Positions 1-8,288 of a stretch of DNA of 64,000 nucleotides are shown here, in pieces. The DNA is from JAGQWW01 sp041392845 (GTDB lineage: Bacteria; Bacteroidota; Bacteroidia; Chitinophagales; Saprospiraceae): contig JAWKLG010000023.1 of the NCBI GenBank assembly GCA_041392845.1, forward strand, positions 1 through 64,000, written 5' to 3'. The first letter of the stretch is position 1, and every line of letters begins with the position of its first letter. Under the pieces are notes generated by a model, which saw only the letters and a list, made by a program, of their open reading frames with translations, made no database searches and was not told the origin of the DNA. A program made the translations under genes and the position numbers.

Positions 1-1841
1 ATGCCCAGGAAGCAATTTCAAAAAAAGAGTATGCAGATTCAGCGTTGGTGTGGTTGAATGAAAATTATGTTGACAATCCGGAAAACTACCACCAGCGTGC
101 ATTGCAAACCTTGGAAAGAGCCTATCAATCAGGTAATCCACAATTTAAAGCGGAAGTCCATTTTGTGTTGATGCGGTGGCATGACTTTCATGTACCTTTT
201 ACCATTGACTCCATCATGTACCATGGTGAAAAAGCAATAAATCTATTTAACCAGACACATGACCAAGCAAATCTTGCTGACGCCAGTGCAGAATTGGCGC
301 TTCAATATATCGAAGAGAATGATTTAAAAAGGTCTGAAGAGCTGATATTTGATGCTATCGAAATTTATGAAGAGTTGAATAATAAAAAGGGGCTTGGAGA
401 TGCGTATCGCAGATTATCCATTGTTTGCCTTTCACAAAACGAGCCAAACTTGGCCAAGAAATATGGTCTGATAGCGCTTGAAATGGTAGCACAATCAAAA
501 GATTTTGAAACTGAATCACTTACCTGGCTCGCACTTCTGTGGGCTTACGATGCACTTGGCGAATATGAAAATGCAATACATGCGGGTGATCAATGTATAG
601 AAATCATTCAAACCAAAGGTATTGATGATGAATTCACGCTTGCTCGTGCTTATGCATATAGGGGAGATGTTTGGGCTGAATTAGGCAATTATCAAAACTC
701 TGTGGAAGACAATTCCAAATCCTATGCGATAATCAAAGCTAAAATTGGAGAGGAAAGACCAGCCGCAAAAACCTACCGTCAGGGGATTGGCATTGCCTAT
801 TATCATCAGGGTGAATATCAAAAAGCTCTACCACATTACGAGGCTGCAATAGAAGGATATGTTCAACTTGGTCAGGATGGTCAACCAAAAATGCAGCAGC
901 TTTTGGAAGATGTTGCAGATTGTTATTTTAACATAGGTGATTATAAAAATGCTTACCAAAGCAGGATAAAAGCACATCAGATCTTTGATACCCTGATGCA
1001 AAATAAAGTTGCTAATCTGGAGTCAGAAGCTCTTATAAAATATGAAACGGGTAAAAAAGACCAGAAATTGGAAGAACAATCCACCATTATTAAACAAAAA
1101 GATAGAATAGAATGGATGGGAGGAGGACTGATAGGATTATTGCTGCTTTTTACTTCCACACTATTTTATTTTTATCGAAAAAATCAGAAAACTACAGAGG
1201 CTATTAAGTTGAAGAATGAAGAAAATGAATTGTTGTTAAAAGAAATTCATCACAGAGTGAAAAACAACCTTCAGACCATATCCAGTCTGCTGAGTTTACA
1301 GTCAGAAAGCATAAGTGATAAAACAGCACTTGACGCGGTTCAGGAAAGTAAAAACAGGGTTGCTTCTATGGCGCTTATCCATCAAAAACTATATCAGGGT
1401 GATAACCTTGCAGCAATTGAAATGAGAGATTATTTTGAAACTATTGGCAGGGCGGTTAAAGACAGTTTTGGTGAAAAAGCAAGGCATATTTCCTTTGATG
1501 TAGATATGTCCAGAGTTGAACTGGATGTTGATACAGCTATTCCAATAGGGCTAATAACCAATGAACTTATTACCAATTCACTTAAACATGCATTTCCTAA
1601 GAATCAGGAGGGTCAAATTTCTATTCAATTGAGCAGGGAGAATAATGGCTTGCTAAAATTGAAAATTGCAGATAACGGAGTGGGAATACCGGCAGGTTTA
1701 AAAGAAAAGGATGGAAGCGGTTTTGGGACTTTATTAATTCAATTGCTAACATCACAATTAGGTGGAACTTTAGAAAAGTCCAATGAAGAAGGTACTGCTA
1801 CAATTATCCAGTTTCCATTACAAGAAAAATCAGTTGCTTAA
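1..1841 (+). CDS. TPR-containing HisKA_2 sensor histidine kinase (5' end outside window)
   Basis: The reading frame is open to the left edge (first full codon at base 3), so the N-terminus and any signal peptide are missing. The visible ~610 residues hold a TPR-like helical region (roughly the first 330 residues), a short coiled coil, one membrane segment (GGGLIGLLLLFTSTLFYFY, near 1116-1173), then a HisKA_2 phosphoacceptor (KEIHHRVKNNLQTISSLL, bases ~1240-1295) and a HATPase_c domain with N-box NELITNSLKHAF and G-boxes DNGVGIP and GSGFGT. HisKA_2 kinases phosphorylate a partner regulator on Asp. The LytTR regulator starts 11 bp downstream, so the two are very likely a cognate pair in one operon. 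Periplasmic or extracellular TPR sensing is an inference from topology. The TTG at 45 is not a credible start. Confidence 0.93.
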   Translation, partial: AQEAISKKEYADSALVWLNENYVDNPENYHQRALQTLERAYQSGNPQFKAEVHFVLMRWHDFHVPFTIDSIMYHGEKAINLFNQTHDQANLADASAELALQYIEENDLKRSEELIFDAIEIYEELNNKKGLGDAYRRLSIVCLSQNEPNLAKKYGLIALEMVAQSKDFETESLTWLALLWAYDALGEYENAIHAGDQCIEIIQTKGIDDEFTLARAYAYRGDVWAELGNYQNSVEDNSKSYAIIKAKIGEERPAAKTYRQGIGIAYYHQGEYQKALPHYEAAIEGYVQLGQDGQPKMQQLLEDVADCYFNIGDYKNAYQSRIKAHQIFDTLMQNKVANLESEALIKYETGKKDQKLEEQSTIIKQKDRIEWMGGGLIGLLLLFTSTLFYFYRKNQKTTEAIKLKNEENELLLKEIHHRVKNNLQTISSLLSLQSESISDKTALDAVQESKNRVASMALIHQKLYQGDNLAAIEMRDYFETIGRAVKDSFGEKARHISFDVDMSRVELDVDTAIPIGLITNELITNSLKHAFPKNQEGQISIQLSRENNGLLKLKIADNGVGIPAGLKEKDGSGFGTLLIQLLTSQLGGTLEKSNEEGTATIIQFPLQEKSVA

Positions 1842-1852
1842 GTTGTTACTTT

Positions 1853-2605
1853 ATGAATCAAGAGAATCTTGCAAAAATTTTGATGGTTGAAGATGACATG
1901 ATCATTGCTGCTGATATTTCCATGCATCTCACTAAACTAGGATTTGAGGTTATGGGTATTTACACAAAAGCAGAGGAGGCTATCAAAATTTTGGAAGGCA
2001 GCCAGCCCGATATTATTTTGATGGATATTGTATTGTCAGGAAATATGAACGGAATTGAAGCTGCAAAAATCATTTTAGACAGATTTAAGGTTCCGGTTAT
2101 TTTTTTGACGTCCAATTCAGATGATTCGACATTTAAAAAAGCAATAGCTGCAAAACCATATGCTTTTATATCAAAGCCTTTTCAAAAGTCTGATTTGGAA
2201 AGGACCCTGCAACTGACTATTCACAGAATCAAGGTAGAGAAGGATTCTAAGTTAAAAGATGAAGAAACGGATCACTTTTCAACTATGGATGATCGTCTTT
2301 TTATTAGAAGTAAAGATCAGCTTGTTAAAGTGCTTTTTTCAGATATTCTATTTGTTGAAGCAGACAGAAACTACTGTAGAATCTATACTCAAGAACAAAA
2401 TTTTTTACAATCAGTACCGCTTCGAAATATTGAAACTCAATTGCCCGAAGAACATTTTATTCGTGTGCACAGGTCATTTGTAGTTAATTTGAAAAAAATT
2501 GATGCCATTAGCGAGCACCATGAGTACCTTACTATAAACAAGCATCAGGTTCCCATTGCAAGAAGGTCTAAGACTGATGTACTTAAGCGCCTGAAGATGA
2601 TTTGA
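1853..2605 (+). CDS. LytTR-family response regulator
   Basis: 250 aa. The N-terminal receiver domain (about residues 8-125) has the acidic pocket E13-D14-D15, phospho-acceptor D58 (in IILMDIV) and the conserved Lys in FISKPF. A linker leads to a C-terminal LytTR DNA-binding domain (about residues 150-248; motifs ILFVEADRNYCRIYT and FIRVHRSFVVNL). LytTR regulators bind tandem ~9-bp direct repeats with a 21-22 bp period and usually activate transcription. It starts 11 bp after the HisKA_2 kinase gene, its probable partner. Arrays of LytTR-like boxes lie upstream of the next two genes (2652-2703 and 3203-3254), which are its likely targets by inference. Confidence 0.95.
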   Translation: MNQENLAKILMVEDDMIIAADISMHLTKLGFEVMGIYTKAEEAIKILEGSQPDIILMDIVLSGNMNGIEAAKIILDRFKVPVIFLTSNSDDSTFKKAIAAKPYAFISKPFQKSDLERTLQLTIHRIKVEKDSKLKDEETDHFSTMDDRLFIRSKDQLVKVLFSDILFVEADRNYCRIYTQEQNFLQSVPLRNIETQLPEEHFIRVHRSFVVNLKKIDAISEHHEYLTINKHQVPIARRSKTDVLKRLKMI

Positions 2606-2651
2606 AATTTGGAATTATTGAATTTTAAACCCAAAAGGTTTCTACAGGGAA

Positions 2652-2703
2652 ACCAATCTTTAAGCATAAAAGTCCACCCGGACAATCTGACTTACCATTC
2701 GGA
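2652..2703 (+). promoter_or_regulatory. Three LytTR-like boxes with 21-bp period upstream of the receiver-only gene
   Basis: Boxes at 2652 (ACCAATCTTT), 2673 (TCCACCCGGA) and 2694 (ACCATTCGGA) have exact 21-bp spacing. The published LytTR consensus is [TA][AC][CA]GTTN[AG][TG] in pairs separated by 12-13 bp; ACCATTCGG matches 8 of 9 positions. The box at 2694 is identical to the one at 3224 before the MACPF gene. Binding by the adjacent regulator is inferred. Confidence 0.65.
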
Positions 2704-2734
2704 AGGCTGTAATTGTTTATCCTGAACATATAAA

Positions 2735-2742
2735 TACATTGC
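2735..2742 (+). promoter_or_regulatory. Possible -7 element (TACATTGC) of the receiver-only gene
   Basis: A partial match to the Bacteroidota -7 consensus TAnnTTTG. It begins exactly 41 bp after the start of the last LytTR-like box (2694), the same geometry as at the MACPF gene (3245 to 3286). That shared geometry is the main support; the motif alone is weak. Confidence 0.4.
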
Positions 2743-2764
2743 ATGCAACTTTTCAAAGGAAATC

Positions 2765-3187
2765 ATGCAAATGTTTTTGGATAACCAACCTAGAATACTG
2801 ATTCTCGATAGCCAATACATTATCGCTGCAGATGTTTTTCTTCAACTCTCGAAAATGGGTTTTGAGGTTGTCGGAATTCATTCTTGTTCTAATAATTTGC
2901 TTCCAATCCTTGAAAGCAAGCAGCTGGACATTATAATAATGGATATACAAATGAATAGTATAAGCCGGGATATCCGAAATGCGCAGATTATTACAGAAAT
3001 CTTTAAGATTCCGCTGGTTTTCATTAGTACGCATTCCGAAATGGAGTTCTTTAAAACTTTGGTTCAACTCCATCCACATGCATTCATATCCAAGCCTTTT
3101 GAATCAAAAGACCTAAAAAGGGGATTGGCTACCACCCTTAGAAGAATGACCTCCGAAGGTCGTTGGCCACGTCAGCCTAATAAATGA
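2765..3187 (+). CDS. Receiver-domain-only response regulator (paralog of the LytTR regulator, no output domain)
   Basis: 140 aa, a receiver domain plus a short basic tail. It is clearly related to the receiver half of the upstream LytTR regulator (shared IIAAD, KMGFEVVGIHS, HAFISKPF) but ends where the DNA-binding domain would begin. The phospho-acceptor D60 (IIIMDIQM) and the SKPF lysine are kept. The acidic pocket is altered: EDD of the paralog is replaced by LDS (D15, S16), so metal binding and phosphorylation may be weakened. It may act as a phosphate sink or as a competitor for the kinase or regulator. It has its own boxed promoter (2652-2742), which suggests feedback control by the LytTR regulator (inference). 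Confidence 0.85.
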   Translation: MQMFLDNQPRILILDSQYIIAADVFLQLSKMGFEVVGIHSCSNNLLPILESKQLDIIIMDIQMNSISRDIRNAQIITEIFKIPLVFISTHSEMEFFKTLVQLHPHAFISKPFESKDLKRGLATTLRRMTSEGRWPRQPNK

Positions 3188-3202
3188 TTAAAGTGGGCTT
3201 TT

Positions 3203-3254
3203 ACCACCCGGTTTTTCTTAGAAACCATTCGGACATTACTAACTACCGTCAGGA
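3203..3254 (+). promoter_or_regulatory. Three LytTR-like boxes with 21-bp period upstream of the MACPF gene
   Basis: Boxes at 3203 (ACCACCCGGT), 3224 (ACCATTCGGA) and 3245 (ACCGTCAGGA) are spaced exactly 21 bp apart. A weaker fourth copy (CCAGTCTGGA) lies at 3265. ACCGTCAGG and ACCATTCGG each match 8 of 9 LytTR consensus positions. The array sits just upstream of a perfect TAnnTTTG element (3286), where an activator would touch RNA polymerase. Confidence 0.7.
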
Positions 3255-3285
3255 CAATCCGCGGCCAGTCTGGAGGGTCAATCAG

Positions 3286-3293
3286 TAAATTTG
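3286..3293 (+). promoter_or_regulatory. -7 element TAAATTTG of the MACPF gene
   Basis: A perfect match to the Bacteroidota -7 consensus TAnnTTTG, starting 41 bp after the start of the last LytTR-like box. It predicts a transcription start near 3300 and a leader of about 88 nt before the ATG at 3388. Confidence 0.55.
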
Positions 3294-3387
3294 AAAAGCA
3301 GTTTTAGGAAGATTCTCGTATGCAGAATGTCTTATCCGGGCGACTTTCAATTTCAATTTTACTGAAGTGGAACAAAAAATAACTATT

Positions 3388-6012
3388 ATGAAAAACCTGT
3401 TTTTTGCAGCATTTTATGTGCTTTTATTTTTCGGTTCGGCTATTATCCATAGTCAATCAACTCAAACCTATTCAGATACCGGGACGGTTACACTGATCAG
3501 CGTTGGAGATAATTATAATCTACTGGTTTTTGAAGGTGAAGCCGGAGAGCCTTCTCAGGCAATAGGAAAATTATTAAAGAAGGGAAAGTTGGAATTGCCT
3601 AATATGAAAAGAGGTACTTACCTTGATTTTAAAGCTTATGATACCAATGACAATGTGAGGACTGAGCCGATTTATCTTTGGAATGTAGACAATCAAAATT
3701 ACTTTGTTTATGCTCAATCCACTACTCACGCCCTTGAAGACGCTCAAGCCCTTGGCATAAATATATATGGTATCAACCTGGTCACTCTGAATCCAAGGGA
3801 CATTGCAAGTGGGAAACAAAAAGGACAAATCTTTCAAAAAATGGAATCTGCTTCAGTAGATTTTACCTCAGTAGAAGGTGCAGCAGGAAATTATATCAAA
3901 GAGGGGTTTGATTACAATCCACTAGAAAAAGGATTGGGTTCAAGTGGTCAAAAAATGCGTTATAAATCAGAAAGTGTAAAAGATGCCTGGTCAGTAAACG
4001 TCGATTTATCGGGTTCTGTACCTGTAAAGGGAGCAAGAGTTGATGCAGGAGTTGGGATAGGATACAATGAATTTGACGAAACATTTAAAAATCAAAAAGA
4101 AGTGTTTCTAGAGAGAAGTGAATGGAAAAGTAAATATTCAATCGAATGCAATCCTGCAAGAGCTGATTTGGATGAGATGTTTAAAGCCAGTGTTTTGAAG
4201 TTACCTGCTGATTATAATATAAATACTAAAAATGAATATCGTGATTTTATCGACACTTACGGAACACATTTTTTAAGCAAAGTTGTCTATGGTGGTTTTT
4301 ACACTGCTTTCATTGGAATGTCTGAAAGTACCTTCAATAGTTTGAAAGGAAACTCATTGAATATAAAAACAGATTTGGCAATAAGCGCTGGAGGAAATAA
4401 AGAAATAACTGAGAAAACAAATCCAGCACTTGGTGCAGTTACCGGGAAAGTCGAAAAAGCAGTAAAAACCAATTCGGATAATAGCAAAGGCGGTAAGCTA
4501 AGTGTGTCGTACAATAAAGAACATGAAGAACAACTAGAAGAATATTTTCAGGATATGGAAGCCGGTTATGAATATGCGGGTGGTGATGGAAATTTTGATA
4601 ACTGGCAATTAAATAAGGACGACGCTGTTCCGGTTATTATTGAGCCCCAATTAATTTCTGAACTCATCAAACCTGAAGTTTTTAAAGATGATACGGAACC
4701 AGGCAGGCTGCGTACGATAAAAGAAAATGTTGAAAGGTATCTGGTTGAATATATTGGTGGTATGCCTAAAAAGCATTCTCTTCAACCACCACCGGTAGCT
4801 TACAATCTTGAGATAAAAGAAGTCTCCATTGTCAATTATCGAGATGATGGTGATGCTACTCAAAAGGCAGATATGTCTATTGTAGCCTATTCGGGTGAAT
4901 TGAGCAGATTGAGCGAAAAGAATCCCCAGCTAAATTACCGACAAGGGGATGTGGACAAACAGGTTGTTCGTGAAGCAAATTTCAATCCCTCTCAAAATCT
5001 AGGTAGTCCTTTAAGCCTGATCAGTCCGAAAATCGGATTGGTAGTTAAAAATGGTAATCCGGATAAACGTGTTTTTAAAATTGTAGGCAATTTTAAAGAA
5101 TACGACAGCAACTTTGGAGGAAGTCCTGAGGAATGGATGGCCTATGGTTATATCAATACAGACTTAAGCAATTCTAACCCTACCAGAAATGGTGAACTTA
5201 GGCTTAATCATTCCGGAGCACGATGGGGTTCAAAGCAGCAATTTGATGTAGTAATAAAATATACCCTGACCAGAGAAAATAACCTTTTCGATATTCCTGA
5301 AGGACTTGATGTAGTCGAAACCAATAAATCAGACCAAATTTTAACGTCAGAACTGGTAACTGATCCAGGAGTAGGAGAACCAAAGAAAATTACTCTTCGC
5401 CACCTTGGAGCTTATATTGCCAGGTACAGCATAGAATACCTGACTAATGGAAGAGCTGAAACAGTTAATACAGGGGATGTAAGCTCAGGGTTTGAAAATT
5501 CATATTACATCCCTGCTGATGCCACGAATGTTAAAATCAAGGCAGAAGGCTTAACCGGCCTGGTTTGGGAACCTGTTACTTTACACTTCCAACAAGTATA
5601 TCCTCAGGCAGTAAGTCGAATTATAGAATCCTATGGCACTACCCTAAGCCAATCTTACAAAGAGCTCAATGAAAATGGAGGTTTGGTTTCACAAGGTAGT
5701 TCGCCACCTCCACCAGCTGATAACGAAAGAATTACTTTTAGAAATAAAGGAGGATTTGTAGCACGTTATACCCTTGAATATACCTTACAAGGCAGACAGG
5801 TAAAAGAAGAATCAGGAGATATAACTGCAGGAAGAGAAAAGTTCTATGATATACCCAGGGTTGCTACTAATGTAAAAGTAAAAGCAGAAGGAGCAACAGG
5901 CTTGGTGTGGGAGCCATGGCGTGTCCACTATGAGCATACTTTTCCAAGACCTGAAACAAAGATTGTTGAGTCACATGGAACAACACTGGGTCAAAGTTCG
6001 AAAGTTTATTAA
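3388..6012 (+). CDS. Secreted MACPF pore-forming protein with two tandem cytolysin domain-4 modules
   Basis: 874 aa from the ATG at 3388, chosen because a clean signal peptide follows (MKNLFFAAFYVLLFFGSA...); an upstream GTG at 3367 is in frame but adds only a polar extension. Layout: N-terminal β-rich region (~30-165); MACPF core (~170-460) with the signature YGTHF at ~291-295 followed by a YGGF; an unrecognised domain (~470-655); then two ~100-residue repeats (~665-770 and ~780-874). Each repeat resembles CDC domain 4: a first strand like GAYIARYSIEY, an undecapeptide-like loop (GLTGLVWEPVT and GATGLVWEPWR, compare CDC ECTGLAWEWWR), and a GTTL segment carrying the Thr-Leu pair used by CDCs to recognise cholesterol (~750-753, ~864-867). 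It probably oligomerises on and perforates target membranes; the target is unknown. A terminator follows at 6038. Confidence 0.93.
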   Translation: MKNLFFAAFYVLLFFGSAIIHSQSTQTYSDTGTVTLISVGDNYNLLVFEGEAGEPSQAIGKLLKKGKLELPNMKRGTYLDFKAYDTNDNVRTEPIYLWNVDNQNYFVYAQSTTHALEDAQALGINIYGINLVTLNPRDIASGKQKGQIFQKMESASVDFTSVEGAAGNYIKEGFDYNPLEKGLGSSGQKMRYKSESVKDAWSVNVDLSGSVPVKGARVDAGVGIGYNEFDETFKNQKEVFLERSEWKSKYSIECNPARADLDEMFKASVLKLPADYNINTKNEYRDFIDTYGTHFLSKVVYGGFYTAFIGMSESTFNSLKGNSLNIKTDLAISAGGNKEITEKTNPALGAVTGKVEKAVKTNSDNSKGGKLSVSYNKEHEEQLEEYFQDMEAGYEYAGGDGNFDNWQLNKDDAVPVIIEPQLISELIKPEVFKDDTEPGRLRTIKENVERYLVEYIGGMPKKHSLQPPPVAYNLEIKEVSIVNYRDDGDATQKADMSIVAYSGELSRLSEKNPQLNYRQGDVDKQVVREANFNPSQNLGSPLSLISPKIGLVVKNGNPDKRVFKIVGNFKEYDSNFGGSPEEWMAYGYINTDLSNSNPTRNGELRLNHSGARWGSKQQFDVVIKYTLTRENNLFDIPEGLDVVETNKSDQILTSELVTDPGVGEPKKITLRHLGAYIARYSIEYLTNGRAETVNTGDVSSGFENSYYIPADATNVKIKAEGLTGLVWEPVTLHFQQVYPQAVSRIIESYGTTLSQSYKELNENGGLVSQGSSPPPPADNERITFRNKGGFVARYTLEYTLQGRQVKEESGDITAGREKFYDIPRVATNVKVKAEGATGLVWEPWRVHYEHTFPRPETKIVESHGTTLGQSSKVY

Positions 6013-6037
6013 ATAGTTTAATGAAATGAATTTATAG

Positions 6038-6076
6038 ATCCCTCCTTATGAAGAAAATCATGGGAGGGATTTTTTA
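6038..6076 (+). terminator. Rho-independent terminator after the MACPF gene
   Basis: Inverted arms ATCCCTCC (6038-6045) and GGAGGGAT (6063-6070) with a 17-nt loop, followed by a run of T. It ends the MACPF transcription unit. Confidence 0.75.
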
Positions 6077-6756
6077 TTAAAATTGGCGCTGTCAAATCCA
6101 TATCTTCTCCGGAGAACCAATCTTGGACGATTGAATTTTTCTTGAGAAGTGTTTTAATGAATTTTAAAGATCCCGTTTACGGCCAATGTCATTATGTTAA
6201 GAAAGAAAAGACAACCTTCTAAGACGGATCTTACGAGGAGGACCCGCTGGTGTTAAGCAGAGTCATTAGTTATAAAAAGTGTAATTGTCTGATATTCAAA
6301 TGATTTTGCATTTCAATTCCTGATATTTTTAGTTCACGCAAGGTCCGCAACTCAAAGATTATAATGGATTTCACCTTTCATGCTCTTAACTTAATGATCT
6401 GGGCTCTCAGAGGTGTCAAGCCAGATGATTAGCAGGGTGGATGGTAAGCATATCTTTCCCCTTTCGCCGGTCGGAAGACCAGCGTGTACTTTGGATACAA
6501 GTTTGAAAACTTGTACCAGCGTCTTTTTTAGAGGACATCCATTTGGGTTTTCTTCGAAAACCGGTAGGCTTTTAACCCAACTACTCTTTTTCGTCAATTT
6601 GATTCATAGTATATTGAGAAAGAAGAATTAATTCTTGTCAAATTTGGAATAGATAATCGGAGTTTTTCCGATTAAGTGGTTGAATTTTGACAATACTTAG
6701 ACGAGAAACAAACACCTTGCATCATTTATATTGCATTTAATTTTAAAATCAAGGCA
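6077..6756. other. Non-coding stretch with small palindromes
   Basis: I see no credible gene. Two overlapping ORFs of about 70 codons on opposite strands are created by palindromic sequence. Small hairpins include GGTC-GGAA-GACC near 6473, ACAAGTTTGAAAACTTGT near 6497, and GGTTTTCTTCGAAAACC at 6546-6562. The last, with its downstream flank (TAGGCTTTTAA), recurs inside both full copies of the 219-bp repeat at 7583-8085. Confidence 0.5.
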
Positions 6757-7476
6757 ATGAAGATTAAGCTAGTCATTTTTTTAATTCCGTTTTTATTTTG
6801 CAGCTTTTCCTTCGAAATGAACAGTTTGGAAAAAGAAGTTTTTGAATGGGCAGAAAAGAACTGCAGAATATCTCAACCAGTAAAAATTGAAAACATTCAG
6901 GATGAAATTATAACTGTTATCATTAGAGAAAATTCAAAAATTGGGTCAGCAGAAATCGAGAAAATTTCGAGCGACAATTTGGCTTATTTGATTACCCAGA
7001 ATGTAGACACAAGTAAGCTTGAAAAAATTAATATTATTTTTGATCTGCCACAAACAGTTGCCGTTTATGGTAAAGAGGGTAACAAAGTTTCTAAAAACTA
7101 CATTTTCGAGGATTTTGAGCTATTAAATAAATATTATTCGAATAATACAGTGTTGAAATTATCAAATTACATCACTTTCAAGCTTGATAATTTTGATCAG
7201 TTAAATTTGGAGCGTTCCTTGAACCTGTGTAAAGAAGCATTTGAGTGGTTTGACTTTCAAGAAGAAACACCATTTCTGATGTATTTTAATTACCCTTATA
7301 TAAGGGAAGATAGAATTAAGTTTAAATACAGGATGGCTTTTGCAATGTTTAAGGAAGTAGAAATAATGGCAGAGGTGGACGAGATATTTCATGTTGATTC
7401 CCTAAATGAAATAATCGGAGATGTACCAAAGTCCTTAAGCCTGTATGAAATAGATTCATTGGCAAAGAATCGTTGA
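6757..7476 (+). CDS. Hypothetical secreted protein
   Basis: 239 aa with an N-terminal hydrophobic signal sequence (KLVIFLIPFLFCSFS) and no later membrane segment, so it is probably periplasmic or secreted. I do not recognise the family. The mature part is acidic and mixed α/β, with charged stretches near the C-terminus (RIKFKYRMAFAMFKEVEIMAEVDEIF region). No T9SS sorting domain is present. It stands alone between non-coding repeat regions, so context says nothing about its role. Confidence 0.7.
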   Translation: MKIKLVIFLIPFLFCSFSFEMNSLEKEVFEWAEKNCRISQPVKIENIQDEIITVIIRENSKIGSAEIEKISSDNLAYLITQNVDTSKLEKINIIFDLPQTVAVYGKEGNKVSKNYIFEDFELLNKYYSNNTVLKLSNYITFKLDNFDQLNLERSLNLCKEAFEWFDFQEETPFLMYFNYPYIREDRIKFKYRMAFAMFKEVEIMAEVDEIFHVDSLNEIIGDVPKSLSLYEIDSLAKNR

Positions 7477-7582
7477 TTTTTTCTTAAATCGACAAATAAT
7501 AAAATAATATACTTTTCAAGTTTGAAATCCTATTCCCTTGTCTCTATTTAAAACATATCCATTTGGTGGCATTCCAAAAAAC

Positions 7583-8085
7583 CATCCTTCACATCCTTTC
7601 ATCCTCCCCATCCTGATTCAAACAAAAGGAGGATTGATAGACCCAAGATTTCTGCCGCAGTCCATGTTAGAATCAGGATTTAAAGGATGTTAGGATGAAA
7701 AGGATAGCTGGTTTTCTTCGAAAACCGAGAGGCTTTTAAATTTGCAGTCCGATTGGGTCTTTTCAAATAAAAAGCGAAAATATTTATACCAAGCAGCCCC
7801 ACATCCTTCACATCCTTTCATCCACCCCATCCTGATTCAAACAAAATGAGGATTGGAAATCCAAAGATTTCTGCCGCAGTCCATGTTAGAATCAGGATAA
7901 GCAGGATGTTAGGATGAAAAGGATAGCTGGTTTTCTTCGAAAACCGGGAGGCTTTTAACTTTGAAGTGGAATAGGATCTTTTTAAATAAAAGTCGAAAAT
8001 ATCTATACCAAGCAGCCACACATCCTGTTTATCCTTTTATCCTGCCCATCCTGATTCATACAAAAGGAGGATTGGAAATCCAAAG
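7583..8085. repeat. Tandem repeat, 219-bp unit, about 2.3 copies
   Basis: Copies start at 7583, 7802 and 8021 (exact 219-bp steps); the third is cut at about 8085. Each unit opens with CATCCTTCACATCCTTTCAT or a variant, then ATCCTGATTCA, and later carries a near-inverse segment (GAATCAGGAT...AGGATGTTAGGATG) that can pair with it to form a long imperfect stem. Next comes the palindrome GGTTTTCTTCGAAAACC (7710-7726, 7929-7945). No ORF is conserved across copies. It fills most of the 813-bp gap between 7476 and 8289; the flanks hold nothing else I can support. Confidence 0.85.
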
Positions 8086-8288
8086 ACATAAGCAGCCGGC
8101 TGACGGGTAGATTATTCTTGGGTAGTGTTTTTTGAAATTAATAGAGCCCGCCTAAGACTGAAGGATTTGTTATGATAAAAATCGCTCTTTCCATGTTAAA
8201 TAATTCAAAAACCAGCCTTTAAGACCTCTTCCCAAAAACTAAGTGGCTTATTTTACCGTTTCTTCGACATCATCAATCAACCTAATTT

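Noticed and set aside
6391..6631. Two overlapping ~70-codon ORFs on opposite strands
   Set aside because: They arise from palindromic intergenic sequence, show no protein-like pattern and have no signal or partner.
7583..8085. CRISPR array
   Set aside because: The repeat unit is 219 bp, the copies are contiguous without spacers, and no cas gene is nearby.
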